Positions 17,530-26,696 of a DNA stretch of 64,000 nucleotides are shown here, piece by piece (the stretch's first letter is position 1; every line of letters begins with the position of its first letter). This stretch comes from Micromonospora lupini str. Lupac 08 (lineage in GTDB: Bacteria; Actinomycetota; Actinomycetes; Mycobacteriales; Micromonosporaceae). The notes under the pieces were generated by a model that had not been told where the DNA came from, did no database searches, and saw only the letters and a program-made list of their open reading frames with translations. The position numbers and the translations under genes were made by a program. The DNA lies in the NCBI RefSeq assembly GCF_000297395.2, contig NZ_HF570108.1:6061700-6125699 (forward strand), read 5' to 3'.

Positions 17530-18792
17530 ATGCCCCAGCAGCAGTCCTCCCCTCTCGCGTTCTTCGATAACGCGAACTCGCAGCCAGATTTCACCGTTGG
17601 CCTGCGCGGATACAACACTCACCAGGTCGATGACTTCATCGGCCGGATGACGGCCGCGCTGACCCAGTCCGAGCAGGCCCGTGCCGAGGCCGAGCAGCGG
17701 ATGAACGACGCCCAGCGTCGTCTCCGCCAGGCCGAGCAGCGCATGAGTGCGCTGGAGCAGAAGCTCACCGACACGAACAAGCAGCTCGAGGAGAACAGCC
17801 GGCCCACCCTCTCGGGGCTCGGCACCCGCGTCGAGCAGATCCTCCGGCTCGCCGAGGAGCAGGCCAACGACCACCGCAACGAGGCCAAGCGCGAGTCCGA
17901 GGGCATCCTCTCCGCCGCCCGCCTCGAGGCCCGGGAGATCACGGACAAGGCCCGCGCCGAGGCCGCCGCGATGAAGGCCAGCGCCGAGCGCGAGGCCGGC
18001 AACCTGCGCACCGCCGCCGAGCGCGAGGCCGCCGAGGTCCGGGTGCAGGCCCGCCGCGAGGCCGACACCCTGCGCGCCGACGCGGACCGCGAGACCAAGC
18101 AGCTGCGTACGGTGACGGCCCACGAGGTGGCCGAGCTGAAGTCGACTGTCGAGCGGGAGGTGGCGACCCTCCGGGCGACCGCCGAGCGGGAGATCACCCA
18201 GCAGCGGGCCAAGGCTGCCCGCGAGGCCGAGGAGAAGCGCGCCGAGGCCACCAAGCTGCTCACCGACGCGCGGGACAAGCGCGACAAGGACCTCCAGGCC
18301 CTGGAGCTGCAGCTCGCCGAGCGGCGCGAGAAGGCCGAGCGCGAGGAGTCCGAGCGGCACGCCGCCCAGGTGTCGCAGACCCAGAAGATGGTCAGCGAGG
18401 CCGAGCAGCGCGCCCGCGCCGCCCAGGAGCGCGCGAAGGAGATCGAGCAGCGCGCCGAGGCCCGCCGGGTCGAGTCGGAGCGCAACGCCGCCGAGACGAT
18501 CGACAAGGCCAAGGCGCACTCCGAGAAGACGCTCAACGAGGCCAAGGCCGAGTCGCAGCGTCTGCTCACCGAGGCGCGCACCGAGGCCGAGCTGACCACG
18601 CAGGCCGCCCGCCGCGAGGTCGAGGACCTCACCCGGCAGAAGGACGCGGTCACCTCGCAGCTCGGTCAGATGCTCTCCGGGCTCGCCGGCATCGTGCCCG
18701 GCGTGCCGGCGGCGGCTGCCCCGGCGGCCAAGCCGGAGGCGAAGAAGACCGACGGTGGTCAGGAGCGGGTGACCGCGGAGACCGCCGGCTGA
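17530..18792 (+). CDS. DivIVA-like coiled-coil protein (FilP-like polar scaffold)
   Basis: 420 residues. The start FTVGLRGYNTHQVDDFI is the DivIVA-type N-terminal membrane-targeting motif. From about residue 45 to 375 the protein is almost one unbroken Ala/Glu/Arg-rich coiled coil with no helix breakers. A short Pro/Ala tail follows. In Streptomyces the neighbours of the methylmalonyl-CoA epimerase gene are scy and filP, coiled-coil proteins of the hyphal tip; position and composition suggest this is the FilP-type partner. It was long annotated as a cellulose-binding protein. No Shine-Dalgarno sequence precedes ATG 17530; CAGTAT six bases upstream could be a -10 box for leaderless expression. 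It lies upstream of, and in line with, a second coiled-coil gene. Confidence 0.8.
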   Translation: MPQQQSSPLAFFDNANSQPDFTVGLRGYNTHQVDDFIGRMTAALTQSEQARAEAEQRMNDAQRRLRQAEQRMSALEQKLTDTNKQLEENSRPTLSGLGTRVEQILRLAEEQANDHRNEAKRESEGILSAARLEAREITDKARAEAAAMKASAEREAGNLRTAAEREAAEVRVQARREADTLRADADRETKQLRTVTAHEVAELKSTVEREVATLRATAEREITQQRAKAAREAEEKRAEATKLLTDARDKRDKDLQALELQLAERREKAEREESERHAAQVSQTQKMVSEAEQRARAAQERAKEIEQRAEARRVESERNAAETIDKAKAHSEKTLNEAKAESQRLLTEARTEAELTTQAARREVEDLTRQKDAVTSQLGQMLSGLAGIVPGVPAAAAPAAKPEAKKTDGGQERVTAETAG

Positions 18793-18818
18793 CGCGAGGC
18801 GTCAGGTCGGGGCATCGA

Positions 18819-18862
18819 ACGGCGCGAGGTGACACCGGGTAACCGGTGTGACCTCGCGCCGT
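18819..18862. terminator. Hairpin between the two coiled-coil genes
   Basis: 20-bp arms (18819-18838 and 18843-18862) pair with a single mismatch around a 4-nt loop. It lies 27 bp after the first coiled-coil gene and about 110 bp before the next start, so the two genes are probably separate transcription units. Confidence 0.65.
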
Positions 18863-18970
18863 GTGCGTTTCCCAACCCTTGGTGTGGTGCCCTCGCCACG
18901 GAGTGAAGTAGGTCCCACAAGGGGCGTCCGTATCGCCCCAGCAGGGGGCGATGCGTGTGAGGATGGGGGC

Positions 18971-21260
18971 ATGTCGCACGGCGAGGAACTGTTCGCTCTC
19001 GGCGGGGACGTGACCACGGAGCCCAGCTTCGAGTCCGCTCTGCGGGGGTACGAGAAGAAACAGGTTGACCGGTACGTCGCGCGTGCCGAGCACGAGATCG
19101 CGACCCTCGCCGCCGAACGGGAACAGGCCTATACACAGATCCACAAGCTCGCCGGCCAGGTCGAGGTCCTGCAACGGGATCTGACCCAGGTCCGCAAGCA
19201 GATGAACGTGGTGGACCGGGCCTCCTTCCGGCACCTGGGCCCCCGCGTCGAGTCGATCCTCACCCTCGCCGAGGAGCAGGCCGAGCAGATCCTGTCGGCG
19301 GCCAACGAGGAGATCGAGGCCCGTCGCGCCGCCGCCGAGCACATCATCGAGGAGGCCCGCGAGCAGGCCGCGCGGGCACTGAAGGACTTCGAGATCGCTC
19401 TCGCCGCCCGCCGCCAGGAGGAGGAGCGGCACAGCGCCTCCCGCCGCGCCGAGGCGGACGCGACCCTGCGGTCGGCCAAGGACGAGTCGGCGAAGCTGCG
19501 CAAGGCCGCACAGGACGAGCTGGCCAAGGCCCAGCAGGAGGCCACCCAGCTGCGGGACACCGCCAAGGAGATCCACACCCGGGCACAGCAGGAGGCCACC
19601 AAGCTGCGCGAGGCGGCCCGCGAGGCGCTGACCACCGCCCGGCAGGAGGCCGGCGAGCTGCGCGAGGCGGCCAAGGAGGTGCACGCCAAGGCCCAGCAGG
19701 AGGCCAAGCGGCTCACCGACACGGCGACCGAGGCGGGCCGGGCGACCCACGCCAAGGCACAGCAGGAGGCCAAGCAGATCATCGACGACGCGTCGATGGC
19801 CGGCCGGGCCACCCGCGCCAAGGCACAGCGAGGAGGCCGAGCGGCTGACCACGCAGGCGTCCGAGTCGGCCAAGCGCAGCCGGGCCGAGACCGAGGCGTA
19901 CGTGCAGCGGATGCGCAGCGAGACCGAGGCGTACGTGCAGCAGTCCCGGGCGCAGACCCAGCAGGAGCTGGGCGCCTGGCGAGCCGGCGTGGAGCAGGAG
20001 GTCAACTCGCGGCGCGGGGCGGCCGATCGCGAGCTGGCCCAGCGACGGTCCACCGCCGAGCAGGAGTTTGCCAAGCGCCGCGACGAGCTGGACAAGCAGC
20101 ACGAGTCCCGCAAGCAGGAGCTGGAGTCGGGCTGGACCGCGCGCAGCACCGAGCTGGAGTCGAGTTTCACCGCCCGGCGCGACGAGCTGGAGACCGAGTA
20201 CTCGACCCGCAAGGACACGCTGGAGACCGAGTACACCGCCCGCAAGAACGAGATCGAGCAGGGCGCCGAGGCGATCCGCCAGGCGGCCGAGCGGGACGCG
20301 GCGGCCCTGCGCCAGCGCGCCGAGACGGAGGCGGCCGAGCTGTTGAGCCGCGCCGAGACCGAGGCGGGCGACAAGCGCCGCAAGGCCGACGAGCACGTCG
20401 CGGCCTCGCGTCGCCAGTTCGAGGAGTACGCGGCCACCACCCAGCAGCACCTGGCGACCACGCAGCAGCACCTGGCGGCGACACAGCAGGAATCGGCCGC
20501 GGGCCGTCAGCAGCTCGCCCAGGTGATGTTGGAGATCGCCCAGGCTCAGCAGGAGCTCGCCGACCTGCGGCAGGAGACCTGGAAGGCCCGGCAGGAGTCC
20601 GACGAGCTCGAACGGCAGATGACCGAGGTGCGGCTACGCGGCGCCACCGGCCCGATCGATGGCCCGACCGCACCGGCCACGGGCGACCGCCCCGACGCGC
20701 CGGCCGTTTCCGCGGCGTCGGGCGGCGAGGCCGCGACCGGGTCAGGCACCGACGGGGCCACCGCACCCGCCAACGCTGGCGTGGCTGCCGATGCCGGCAG
20801 CGCGAACGGCCGCACGGCCGAGTCCGACGACGCTGGTGCGCCAGTCGGCGCCGGTCTGAAGGCCGCGCCCGACGACACTGCCACGCCGGTCGTCGCCGGC
20901 AGCGCGAACGGCCGCAAGGGCGAGCCCGACGACCCGGGTGCGCCGGTCGGCGCTGGCGCCGCGAACGGCCGCAAGGGCGAGTCCGACGACGCCCGGCAGC
21001 CGGCGAATGCTGCGGCGGGCGGGGAGTCCGGGCAGTCCACGACCCGCCCGGTGGCCGAACCGATGACCACTGTCGACGGCGGCGCGGCCAGCGCCGGGGT
21101 GGACGGCGAGCCGACCGTGGCGGCCGTTCCGGGCGAGGGTGGCCGGGGCGCCAAGCCGACGAAGATCACCAGCACCGGTGAGAACGGCAAGCGGCCCAGC
21201 AAGCCGACCACCGACGAGCGCAGCGCCAAGCCCAGCAAGGTCACGATCGAGAAGGACTGA
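18971..21260 (+). CDS. Scy-like coiled-coil polar scaffold, apparent +1 frameshift at 19829
   Basis: Begins with a DivIVA-type motif (FESALRGYEKKQVDRYV) and continues as a coiled coil with repeats of the form AKAQQEAKRLTDTA. At 19829 one extra base (in CAGCGAGGAGGCC) shifts the frame. Before it the reading frame gives KAQQEAKQ-type repeats. From 19830 the +1 frame continues the coiled coil without a gap (EEAERLTTQASESAKRSRAE) to the stop at 21260, while the unshifted frame turns into Arg/Gly-rich nonsense. Read through, the protein is about 762 residues: coiled coil to about 590, then an Ala/Gly/Asp-rich linker with repeats such as AGSANGRKGE, and a basic Lys/Thr/Ser tail. It may be a sequencing error or a real mutation. 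Neighbourhood and architecture match Scy, which organises hyphal tip growth. ATG 18971 has only a weak GGGGG site. Confidence 0.75.
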
Positions 21261-21270
21261 CCAACCTCAA

Positions 21271-21345
21271 GATCGACACGACATCAGCGAAATCGGGGTG
21301 TCCGGCTATCCCGGACACCCCGATTTCCTGCAAGGCGAGTGGATC
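21271..21345. terminator. Intergenic palindrome between convergent genes
   Basis: The core is a perfect 16-bp stem (21290-21305 with 21311-21326; AAATCGGGGTGTCCGG) with a 5-nt loop. The flanks GATCGACACG and GTGGATC partly extend it. The same elements (GATCGACACG outside, ATCGGGG inside) occur in the palindromes at 36431 and 46679. It lies between two convergent genes, so it could serve both as a terminator. Confidence 0.7.
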
Positions 21346-21985
21346 AAGCCCGGTCTTCGGGAGGCGGGTCCACGATCGGGCGGCGGAACGGGCCCCAGGC
21401 CACGAAGCGCTCGAACAGCTCCCTGGGCGCCGGCCCGTCGTGGGGATTGAGCTGGTACAGGTCGTGCGCCGCCTCGTGGTAGAGCCCCGCGAGGTAGATG
21501 GTCAGCGCGGCCGGATCCTCGTCGAACTCCGCCTTGAGCAGCAGCCGGGCGTCCGCGCAGGGCCAGGGTCGGCCGTCCGCCCGGCAGCACCACATCGGTC
21601 GCAGCGGGGTGTGCGGCGTCCGCGCGCCGCAGGGTCGGGGAAACATGGGGTACGGCCCGAGCCGCGGTTGCGGCAACCCCGACACCGGGCCCGAGCTGGA
21701 ACCCGGCGGCCGGCGACCGGCGGACGGCCCCGACACCGGGGTACGCGCCCCGCCGCCCGAGCGGGAACCCGGCGGCCTGCGAACCGCGGGCAACCACCAC
21801 GCCGGCGTACGCGCCCCACCACCCGAACTCGGACCGGGCGGCCTGCGACCGGCGGACGGCCCCGACACCGGAGTACGCGCCCCGCCGCCCGAGCGGGGAC
21901 CTGGCGGTGTGCAGGCGGTGGACGGCGACGACGCCGAGGTCACGGTGACGGGCAGCGACCGGCCGGCGGGGCGAGACGTGGACAT
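21344..21985 (-). CDS. Uncharacterised actinobacterial protein with Pro/Gly/Arg repeats
   Basis: 213 residues, function unknown. The C-terminal 85 residues (from MWCCRADGRPWPC, through AALTIYLAGLYHEAAHDLYQ, to FERFVAWGPF) resemble a small actinobacterial family often found beside XRE/DUF397 pairs; the label flavin reductase sometimes given to it has no visible support. A Cys pair and a downstream Cys could bind metal. Residues 27-92 are three 22-residue repeats (PPGPRSGGGARTPVSGPSAGRR and variants), probably disordered. I start at ATG 21985, where GAGGAGG lies upstream; longer frames lack one. It diverges from the XRE regulator gene, with about 215 bp between. Confidence 0.65.
   Translation of the reverse strand: MSTSRPAGRSLPVTVTSASSPSTACTPPGPRSGGGARTPVSGPSAGRRPPGPSSGGGARTPAWWLPAVRRPPGSRSGGGARTPVSGPSAGRRPPGSSSGPVSGLPQPRLGPYPMFPRPCGARTPHTPLRPMWCCRADGRPWPCADARLLLKAEFDEDPAALTIYLAGLYHEAAHDLYQLNPHDGPAPRELFERFVAWGPFRRPIVDPPPEDRA
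21710..21907. repeat. 66-bp tandem repeat, 3 copies plus a partial fourth
   Basis: Three consecutive 66-bp units encode 22-residue repeats, and a fourth truncated copy extends to about 21677. Units 1 and 3 are closest; unit 2 diverges at AWWLPAV. The period keeps the reading frame. Confidence 0.85.
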
Positions 21986-22200
21986 GGGTTGCCTCCTCGA
22001 CTGGGGGACGGTTCTGCCGCCGTGCGACGGCAGGGCCGGGCGGTGGAAACCGAACCGGTCCGGGACCACCCGGTACGTGACAGTCTGCTGAGAGCACCAC
22101 TACGGTCGGAAGGCATCGCCGCGTCCGGTGGGGTGACTGCGGGAGCGGCGTGCCCCGCCGGGTCGGCCGGTGGAGACGACCCTCGACCTGCGGAGGCACT

Positions 22201-23010
22201 GTGGAAGGCGACGCCGCGCCGACGGCCGACATGATCCGCGCGCAGCTGCGTCGACTGCGCATCGCCGCCGGGATGAGCCAGGAGGACTTCGGCCGGCTGG
22301 TGCACTACTCCGGCTCGATGGTGTCCGCGCTGGAGCTGGGCCAACGCCCGCTGGACCGGCTCTTCCTCGCCCGCGCCGACGAGGTGCTGACCACCGGCGG
22401 CCTGCTCGTCCACCTGCTCAAGCTCGCCGAGCGGGACGGCCAGCCGAGCTGGTTCCGCCCCTGGCTGGATGCCGAGCGCAGCGCCCGCCAACTGCGCTGC
22501 TTCCAACCCACGCTGGTCCCCGGCCTGCTCCAGACCGAGAACTACGCCCGCGCGGTGATCCGCTGCGACGATCTGCTGAGCGACGACGAGGTGGAACGCC
22601 GAGTCCACGCCCGCCTGGACCGACAGTCGCTGTTGGTTCAGCCGGAGCCGCCGCAGTTCGTCGCGGTCGTCGACGAGTTGGTGCTGCGGCGTGCCGGCGA
22701 GGAGGTCCGAGGGTTGATGGTCGAGCAGATCAGCCATCTGATCGCCAGCCTGGCGCGACCGCACGTCAGCTTGCACATCGTTCCGGCCGGAGGCGGGTTG
22801 CACGTCGGCCTGTCGGGCCCGTTCAATCTCGCCCGAGGCGCGGACGGCGGCTGGGTGGGGCACATGGAACACCAGATTGACGGCCTTGTGGTCGACAGCG
22901 ACCACGAGGTGGCTACGCTCCTGACGCGCTGGGAGATGATCAGAAACAGTGCGTTGCCCCGCCAGCAGTCGATCGAGCTGATGAAGGAAGTTGTCACGTC
23001 ATGGACCTGA
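22201..23010 (+). CDS. XRE-family helix-turn-helix regulator (DUF5753)
   Basis: 269 residues. An N-terminal XRE HTH (about 10-65: LRRLRIAAGMSQEDFGRLV, then YSGSMVSALELGQRPL) is joined to the DUF5753 effector domain, which contains ARQLRCFQPTLVPGLLQTENYAR, typical of the large WhiJ-like actinomycete family. Such regulators act with a small DUF397 protein, encoded here by the next gene with a 10-bp overlap. Targets are usually local or developmental and are not known here. GTG start at 22201 with GGAGG 4 nt upstream; a longer frame from 22150 lacks a ribosome site. Confidence 0.92.
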   Translation: MEGDAAPTADMIRAQLRRLRIAAGMSQEDFGRLVHYSGSMVSALELGQRPLDRLFLARADEVLTTGGLLVHLLKLAERDGQPSWFRPWLDAERSARQLRCFQPTLVPGLLQTENYARAVIRCDDLLSDDEVERRVHARLDRQSLLVQPEPPQFVAVVDELVLRRAGEEVRGLMVEQISHLIASLARPHVSLHIVPAGGGLHVGLSGPFNLARGADGGWVGHMEHQIDGLVVDSDHEVATLLTRWEMIRNSALPRQQSIELMKEVVTSWT

Positions 23011-23189
23011 CCGACGCCCAGTGGCGCACCTCCACCCGTAGCGGCAATGGAGAGTGCGTCGAGGTGGCGGACAATCTGCCCGGGGTGGTGGGGGTGCGGG
23101 ACAGCAAGGATCCGTCCGGCCCGGTGCTGGTGTTCGCGCCGCCCGCGTGGCGGGCGTTCGTGGCCGTCGCCAGTCGTCGGACCCCCTGA
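23001..23189 (+). CDS. DUF397 protein, partner of the XRE regulator
   Basis: 62 residues with the DUF397 signature: WRTSTRSGNGECVEVA near the start, GVRDSKDP in the middle and F..FV.. near the end. Known members modulate the paired XRE/WhiJ-like regulator. It overlaps the regulator gene by 10 bp, so the two are translationally coupled. Confidence 0.93.
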   Translation: MDLTDAQWRTSTRSGNGECVEVADNLPGVVGVRDSKDPSGPVLVFAPPAWRAFVAVASRRTP

Positions 23190-23204
23190 GCCGGGAGGCC
23201 CCTG

Positions 23205-24398
23205 GTGCCACAGCACGACCCGTCGGCCGACGACGCGGACGCGACCCCGAGCCCCCCACCTGCGCAGACGTCGACGTCGGCGGAGACTCCACCGGCGGTG
23301 CCGGTTCCCGCACCGGGAATCGACCCCGACGAGCCGCCTGCCGTGCCGTCGGGCAAGTTCGGCACGCCGGGGCGTCCGCTGCGCCGCAGCAGCTTCCTGA
23401 TCGGCTTCACGGGCGCGCTGGGCGTGCTGCTGGCGTACACCCTCTATCTGGGGATTCGCAATGCCGGCGGCATCCTGGTGCTTGTGGTGATCGCGCTCTT
23501 CCTCGCGGTGGGCCTCAACCCGGCGGTGGTGCGCCTGCGCACCTGGGGTGTACCCCACGGCCTCGCGGTGACTGTGGTGGCGTTGACGGTGGTGCTGCTG
23601 CTCTGCGGCGGCATCGTGGCGCTGGTCCCGCCGATCGTCACGCAGTCGGGGCAGTTCATCGACCAGATCCCGAGCCTGCTCGACGAGTTGCGCCGTAATC
23701 CGACGGTCAACGACCTGGTGGAGCGGTACGACGTGGTGGAGCGGGTGCAGGGCGCGGCCAACGCGGACACCATCGGCCGGGCGCTCGGCGGGGTGCTCGG
23801 CGGCGCCCAACTGATCTTCGGCACGGTGTTCCGGACGTTGACCGTGCTGGTGCTGACGATCTACTTCCTTGCCTACTTCAACAAGCTCCGGTCCCTGGGC
23901 TACTCGTTGGTGCCCCGGTCGCGGCGGGAGCGGGTGCAGCTGATCGGCGACGAGATCCTGGCGAAGGTCGGCGCCTACATGGTCGGCGCGTTGAGCATCG
24001 CCGTGCTGGCCGGCGCGACCACGTTCGTGTTCGCGCTGATCGTGGGGCTGCCGTACCCGTTCGCGCTGGCCGTGGTCGTCGCGGTGACCGACCTGATCCC
24101 GCAGATCGGCGCGACCCTCGGCGCGGTGATCGTGAGCCTGGTCGGCTTCGCCGCCGGCCTGCCCACCGGCATCGCCTGCGCGGTCTTCTTCCTGATCTAC
24201 CAGCAGGTCGAGAACTACCTCATCTACCCGAAGGTGATGCGGCGTTCGGTGGAGGTCAACGAGGTCGCCGCCCTGCTGGCCGCGCTGCTCGGGGTGGCGC
24301 TGCTGGGCGTGGTGGGCGCGCTTATCGCCATCCCCACGGTGGCCGCGCTGCAACTGATCCTGCGCGAGGTGGTGCTCCCCCGTCAGGAGAGGAGTTGA
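23205..24398 (+). CDS. AI-2E family (PerM/YdiK-like) membrane transporter
   Basis: 397 residues. Residues 1-60 are Pro/Asp-rich and cytoplasmic. About eight membrane segments follow, including FLIGFTGALGVLLAYTLYLG, ILVLVVIALFLAVGLNP and VALTVVLLLCGGIVALV. The last third holds the family hallmark VTDLIPQIGATLG and YQQVENYLIYP. Members are efflux-type permeases with poorly known substrates; the AI-2 name is historical. GTG 23205 with GGGAGG upstream, 15 bp after the DUF397 gene. Confidence 0.88.
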   Translation: MPQHDPSADDADATPSPPPAQTSTSAETPPAVPVPAPGIDPDEPPAVPSGKFGTPGRPLRRSSFLIGFTGALGVLLAYTLYLGIRNAGGILVLVVIALFLAVGLNPAVVRLRTWGVPHGLAVTVVALTVVLLLCGGIVALVPPIVTQSGQFIDQIPSLLDELRRNPTVNDLVERYDVVERVQGAANADTIGRALGGVLGGAQLIFGTVFRTLTVLVLTIYFLAYFNKLRSLGYSLVPRSRRERVQLIGDEILAKVGAYMVGALSIAVLAGATTFVFALIVGLPYPFALAVVVAVTDLIPQIGATLGAVIVSLVGFAAGLPTGIACAVFFLIYQQVENYLIYPKVMRRSVEVNEVAALLAALLGVALLGVVGALIAIPTVAALQLILREVVLPRQERS

Positions 24399-24401
24399 GC
24401 G

Positions 24402-25199
24402 TCAGTCGGCCGGCCCGGGGACGGGCGTGTCCGCGAAGGCGGCCACCGTGCGGTCGGCGTACGCGCTGACGTCGCCGGCCTCCATCGGCCCGTCCCAGGT
24501 CGTCGGCAGCGGCACCTCGACCGCCGGGTTGACCCGCTTGACGATCTCGTCGAGCACCAGCTCCGCGTCGCCGACCCAGAGGTGCTTCGCACCGGGCACC
24601 CCGACCACCTCGGCCTGCGGCACCGCCGCGAACCGCTCCCGCGCCTCGGCCGGGCGCAGGTAGTCGTCGAACTCCGGCACCAGCGCCGTCAGCGGCCGAC
24701 CCGAGGCGGCCCAGGTGGCCAGGTCCTCCGGGGCAGAGAAGCGCAGCGGCGGGGAGAGCAGGATCGCCCCCGCGATCGCCGGGTCGCACCCGTACTTCAG
24801 GGTCAGGTCGGTGCCGAACGACCAGCCGACGAGCCAGATGTTGGGCAGTTCGGCGAACTCCGCGTACTCGATGGCGGCGGCCACGTCGTAGCGCTCGCCC
24901 ACCGCGCCGTCGAACGCCCCCTCGCTGGTGCCGCGCACACTGCTCGTGCCCCGGGTGTTGAAGCGGAGCACGGCCAGGTCGGCCAGCGCGGGAAGCCGCC
25001 ACGCCGCCTTGCGGAACACGTGGCTGTCCATCATTCCGCCGTGGGTGGGCAGCGGGTGCAGGCAGACGAGGGTGGCCACCGGCGGCCGGTCGGCCGGCAG
25101 GGCCAGTTCGCCGACCAGCCGCAGACCGTCGGCGGTGTGCAGCTCGATGTCCTCCCGGCGGCCGGGCAGGATCGACGACGCGCGGATCGCTGTGCTCAC
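24402..25199 (-). CDS. Alpha/beta hydrolase
   Basis: 265 residues. Nucleophile elbow GWSFGTD (Ser as nucleophile), oxyanion region HPLPTHGG, and a late His in GAKHLWVG. It resembles the short dienelactone-hydrolase-like alpha/beta hydrolases of actinobacteria (LRFNTRGTSSVRGTSEG). The substrate cannot be predicted. GTG 25199 is chosen because homology-like sequence begins there (STAIRASSILPGRREDIELHT); the ribosome site is weak. The gene converges with the transporter gene: only 3 bp separate their stops. Confidence 0.82.
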   Translation of the reverse strand: MSTAIRASSILPGRREDIELHTADGLRLVGELALPADRPPVATLVCLHPLPTHGGMMDSHVFRKAAWRLPALADLAVLRFNTRGTSSVRGTSEGAFDGAVGERYDVAAAIEYAEFAELPNIWLVGWSFGTDLTLKYGCDPAIAGAILLSPPLRFSAPEDLATWAASGRPLTALVPEFDDYLRPAEARERFAAVPQAEVVGVPGAKHLWVGDAELVLDEIVKRVNPAVEVPLPTTWDGPMEAGDVSAYADRTVAAFADTPVPGPAD

Positions 25200-25269
25200 C
25201 GCCCAAGTCTGTCGCGAACTCGCCGCGACCGCCCGCCCAGGCACGAACAGGGTGATCCAGGTCGCTCGC

Positions 25270-25593
25270 TCAGTAGCGCGGTGTGCCCCGGCCGCGCTGC
25301 ACCGCCGGGCCGCGCCGCTCCCGGGCACGCCAGCAGCCGCTGTGCCAGTGCCGGCGGTCGGTCAGGTCACCCAGGCCGTCGGCGGGCCAGGCCACGAGGT
25401 GCGCCACCCCGGGTCGGATCTCCTGGTCACAACCGGGGCAGCGGTACGTCTTGACCGACGCCCCCGCTCCGATGCCGCGTACCTGCCAGGCGCCGTCGGT
25501 CCACTGCTGCACCGAGGCGACGCCCTGCCGGGCCCGGTCGGCGTCCAGGTTGGCGTTCTCGTCCCGACGAGGGCGGTTGCGACGGGGGCTCAC
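25270..25593 (-). CDS. Small zinc-ribbon-like actinobacterial protein
   Basis: 107 residues, function unknown. Visible features are a basic N-terminus SPRRNRPRRDENA, the sequence YRCPGCDQEI, and HWHSGCWRARERR further on. Cys-X2-Cys plus His/Cys is consistent with one zinc site. The C-terminal VQRGRGTPRY is basic. Close relatives are widespread in Streptomyces and are often mislabelled ATP/GTP-binding proteins; I see no nucleotide-binding motif. I start at GTG 25593 because SPRRNRP is the conserved beginning. Confidence 0.75.
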   Translation of the reverse strand: MSPRRNRPRRDENANLDADRARQGVASVQQWTDGAWQVRGIGAGASVKTYRCPGCDQEIRPGVAHLVAWPADGLGDLTDRRHWHSGCWRARERRGPAVQRGRGTPRY

Positions 25594-25637
25594 AGTCACC
25601 AAGCGTACGGTCCGTCGGGCGGGACGACCCGGGGCGG

Positions 25638-26696
25638 TCACCAGGTCGTGGGCCGGTCCAGGTGCTCGGCGACCTGCGCCCCGCCCAGCACCGTGGTCGC
25701 GTCCGCCTCGGTGTACCCCTGCGCCGGCCAGCCGAAGTTGGCGGTCAGGTGGGCCTTGGGGAAGCCGAGCAGCTCAAGTTCCCCGCTCTGCTGATCAATA
25801 TGGGCCGGTTTGCCGTTCACCTCCCGGTTTCCCACCGTACGGCCCCCGGCGATGCCGATCGCGTACTGCAACTCGACCTGGATGCCACCCGGGTTGCTCC
25901 CGGCGACCGTCAGCTGGACGCCGTACGCGGCCGGGAACGGCGCCATCGTCACCTCGCACCTGGTCACCTGGGCTCCCGCCGGCAGCGTCGTGAGCCGCAG
26001 CGGCCCACCGCAGCGGTGCGCCTGGTCGAGCCGCAGCGCGCCGGCCACCTCGAACAGCTCCCGCTCGTCGTCGGCGATGGCGGTGGCTCGGGCGTACACC
26101 CCGGGGGCGGGTTGCCAGTGCCGCAGCCAGACCGTGACGCCGTAGGGCCCCGCGGCGTGCGACACCGACCCGTCGAAGACGCCCTCGGTGATCAGCTCCG
26201 GCACCAGCGCCGGCAGCCCGGGGGCCCGCAGAGGCAGCGCCTCGGCGGACGCGGAGAGCTCCAGGGTGACCGTGTGCCCGTCGACGTCGAGCCGCGCCAT
26301 CTCCACGCCGCTCTGCACCGACCAGGACAGGTAGCGGAACCCGTCCGAGGAGAACCCGAAGTGCAGCAGCTGCGGGTCGGCGCCGAGCAGATCCGGCTGG
26401 GCGGCCGCGCCCGGCACGTCGTCGGCGCGCGGCGGCACCACGGCCACCACGGCATCCGCCGGCAGACCGGGGCCGGGCGTCCCGTCCGGGCCGGAGTCGA
26501 TCAGGCCCGCCGGGTCCGTCACCACGCCCAGGCCGAGCACCGCCACCACGCCGAGCGCGAGACCGGCGGCGGTGCGCCGGCGGCGTACCCGACCGCGTCC
26601 CCGCACCACGGCGGCGGCCAGCAGCCGGTCCGTGTCGACGCTGCCCTCGGCGCGCTCGCGCAGCGTCTGGTTGATCCGCTGGTCGAGGTCGGTCAC
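25638..26696 (-). CDS. Membrane protein coupled to the SigE-family sigma factor (putative anti-sigma)
   Basis: 352 residues. A cytoplasmic N-terminal helix region (TDLDQRINQTLRERAEGSVD) is followed by a basic stretch and one membrane segment near residues 45-65 (AGLALGVVAVLGLGVV), then an extracytoplasmic domain of about 280 residues that I do not recognise. GTG 26696 overlaps the sigma-factor stop by 4 bases (GTGA), so the two are translationally coupled. The layout is that of a membrane anti-sigma factor, although no ZAS motif (HXXXCXXC) is present. The function is inferred from context. Confidence 0.7.
   Translation of the reverse strand: MTDLDQRINQTLRERAEGSVDTDRLLAAAVVRGRGRVRRRRTAAGLALGVVAVLGLGVVTDPAGLIDSGPDGTPGPGLPADAVVAVVPPRADDVPGAAAQPDLLGADPQLLHFGFSSDGFRYLSWSVQSGVEMARLDVDGHTVTLELSASAEALPLRAPGLPALVPELITEGVFDGSVSHAAGPYGVTVWLRHWQPAPGVYARATAIADDERELFEVAGALRLDQAHRCGGPLRLTTLPAGAQVTRCEVTMAPFPAAYGVQLTVAGSNPGGIQVELQYAIGIAGGRTVGNREVNGKPAHIDQQSGELELLGFPKAHLTANFGWPAQGYTEADATTVLGGAQVAEHLDRPTTW

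Noticed and set aside
15745..18519. A 924-residue open frame on the minus strand opposite ccr and the first coiled-coil gene
   Set aside because: It is a shadow of GC-rich codons: the composition is low-complexity (Leu/Gly/Arg), it covers two well-supported plus-strand genes, and no ribosome site or domain supports it.
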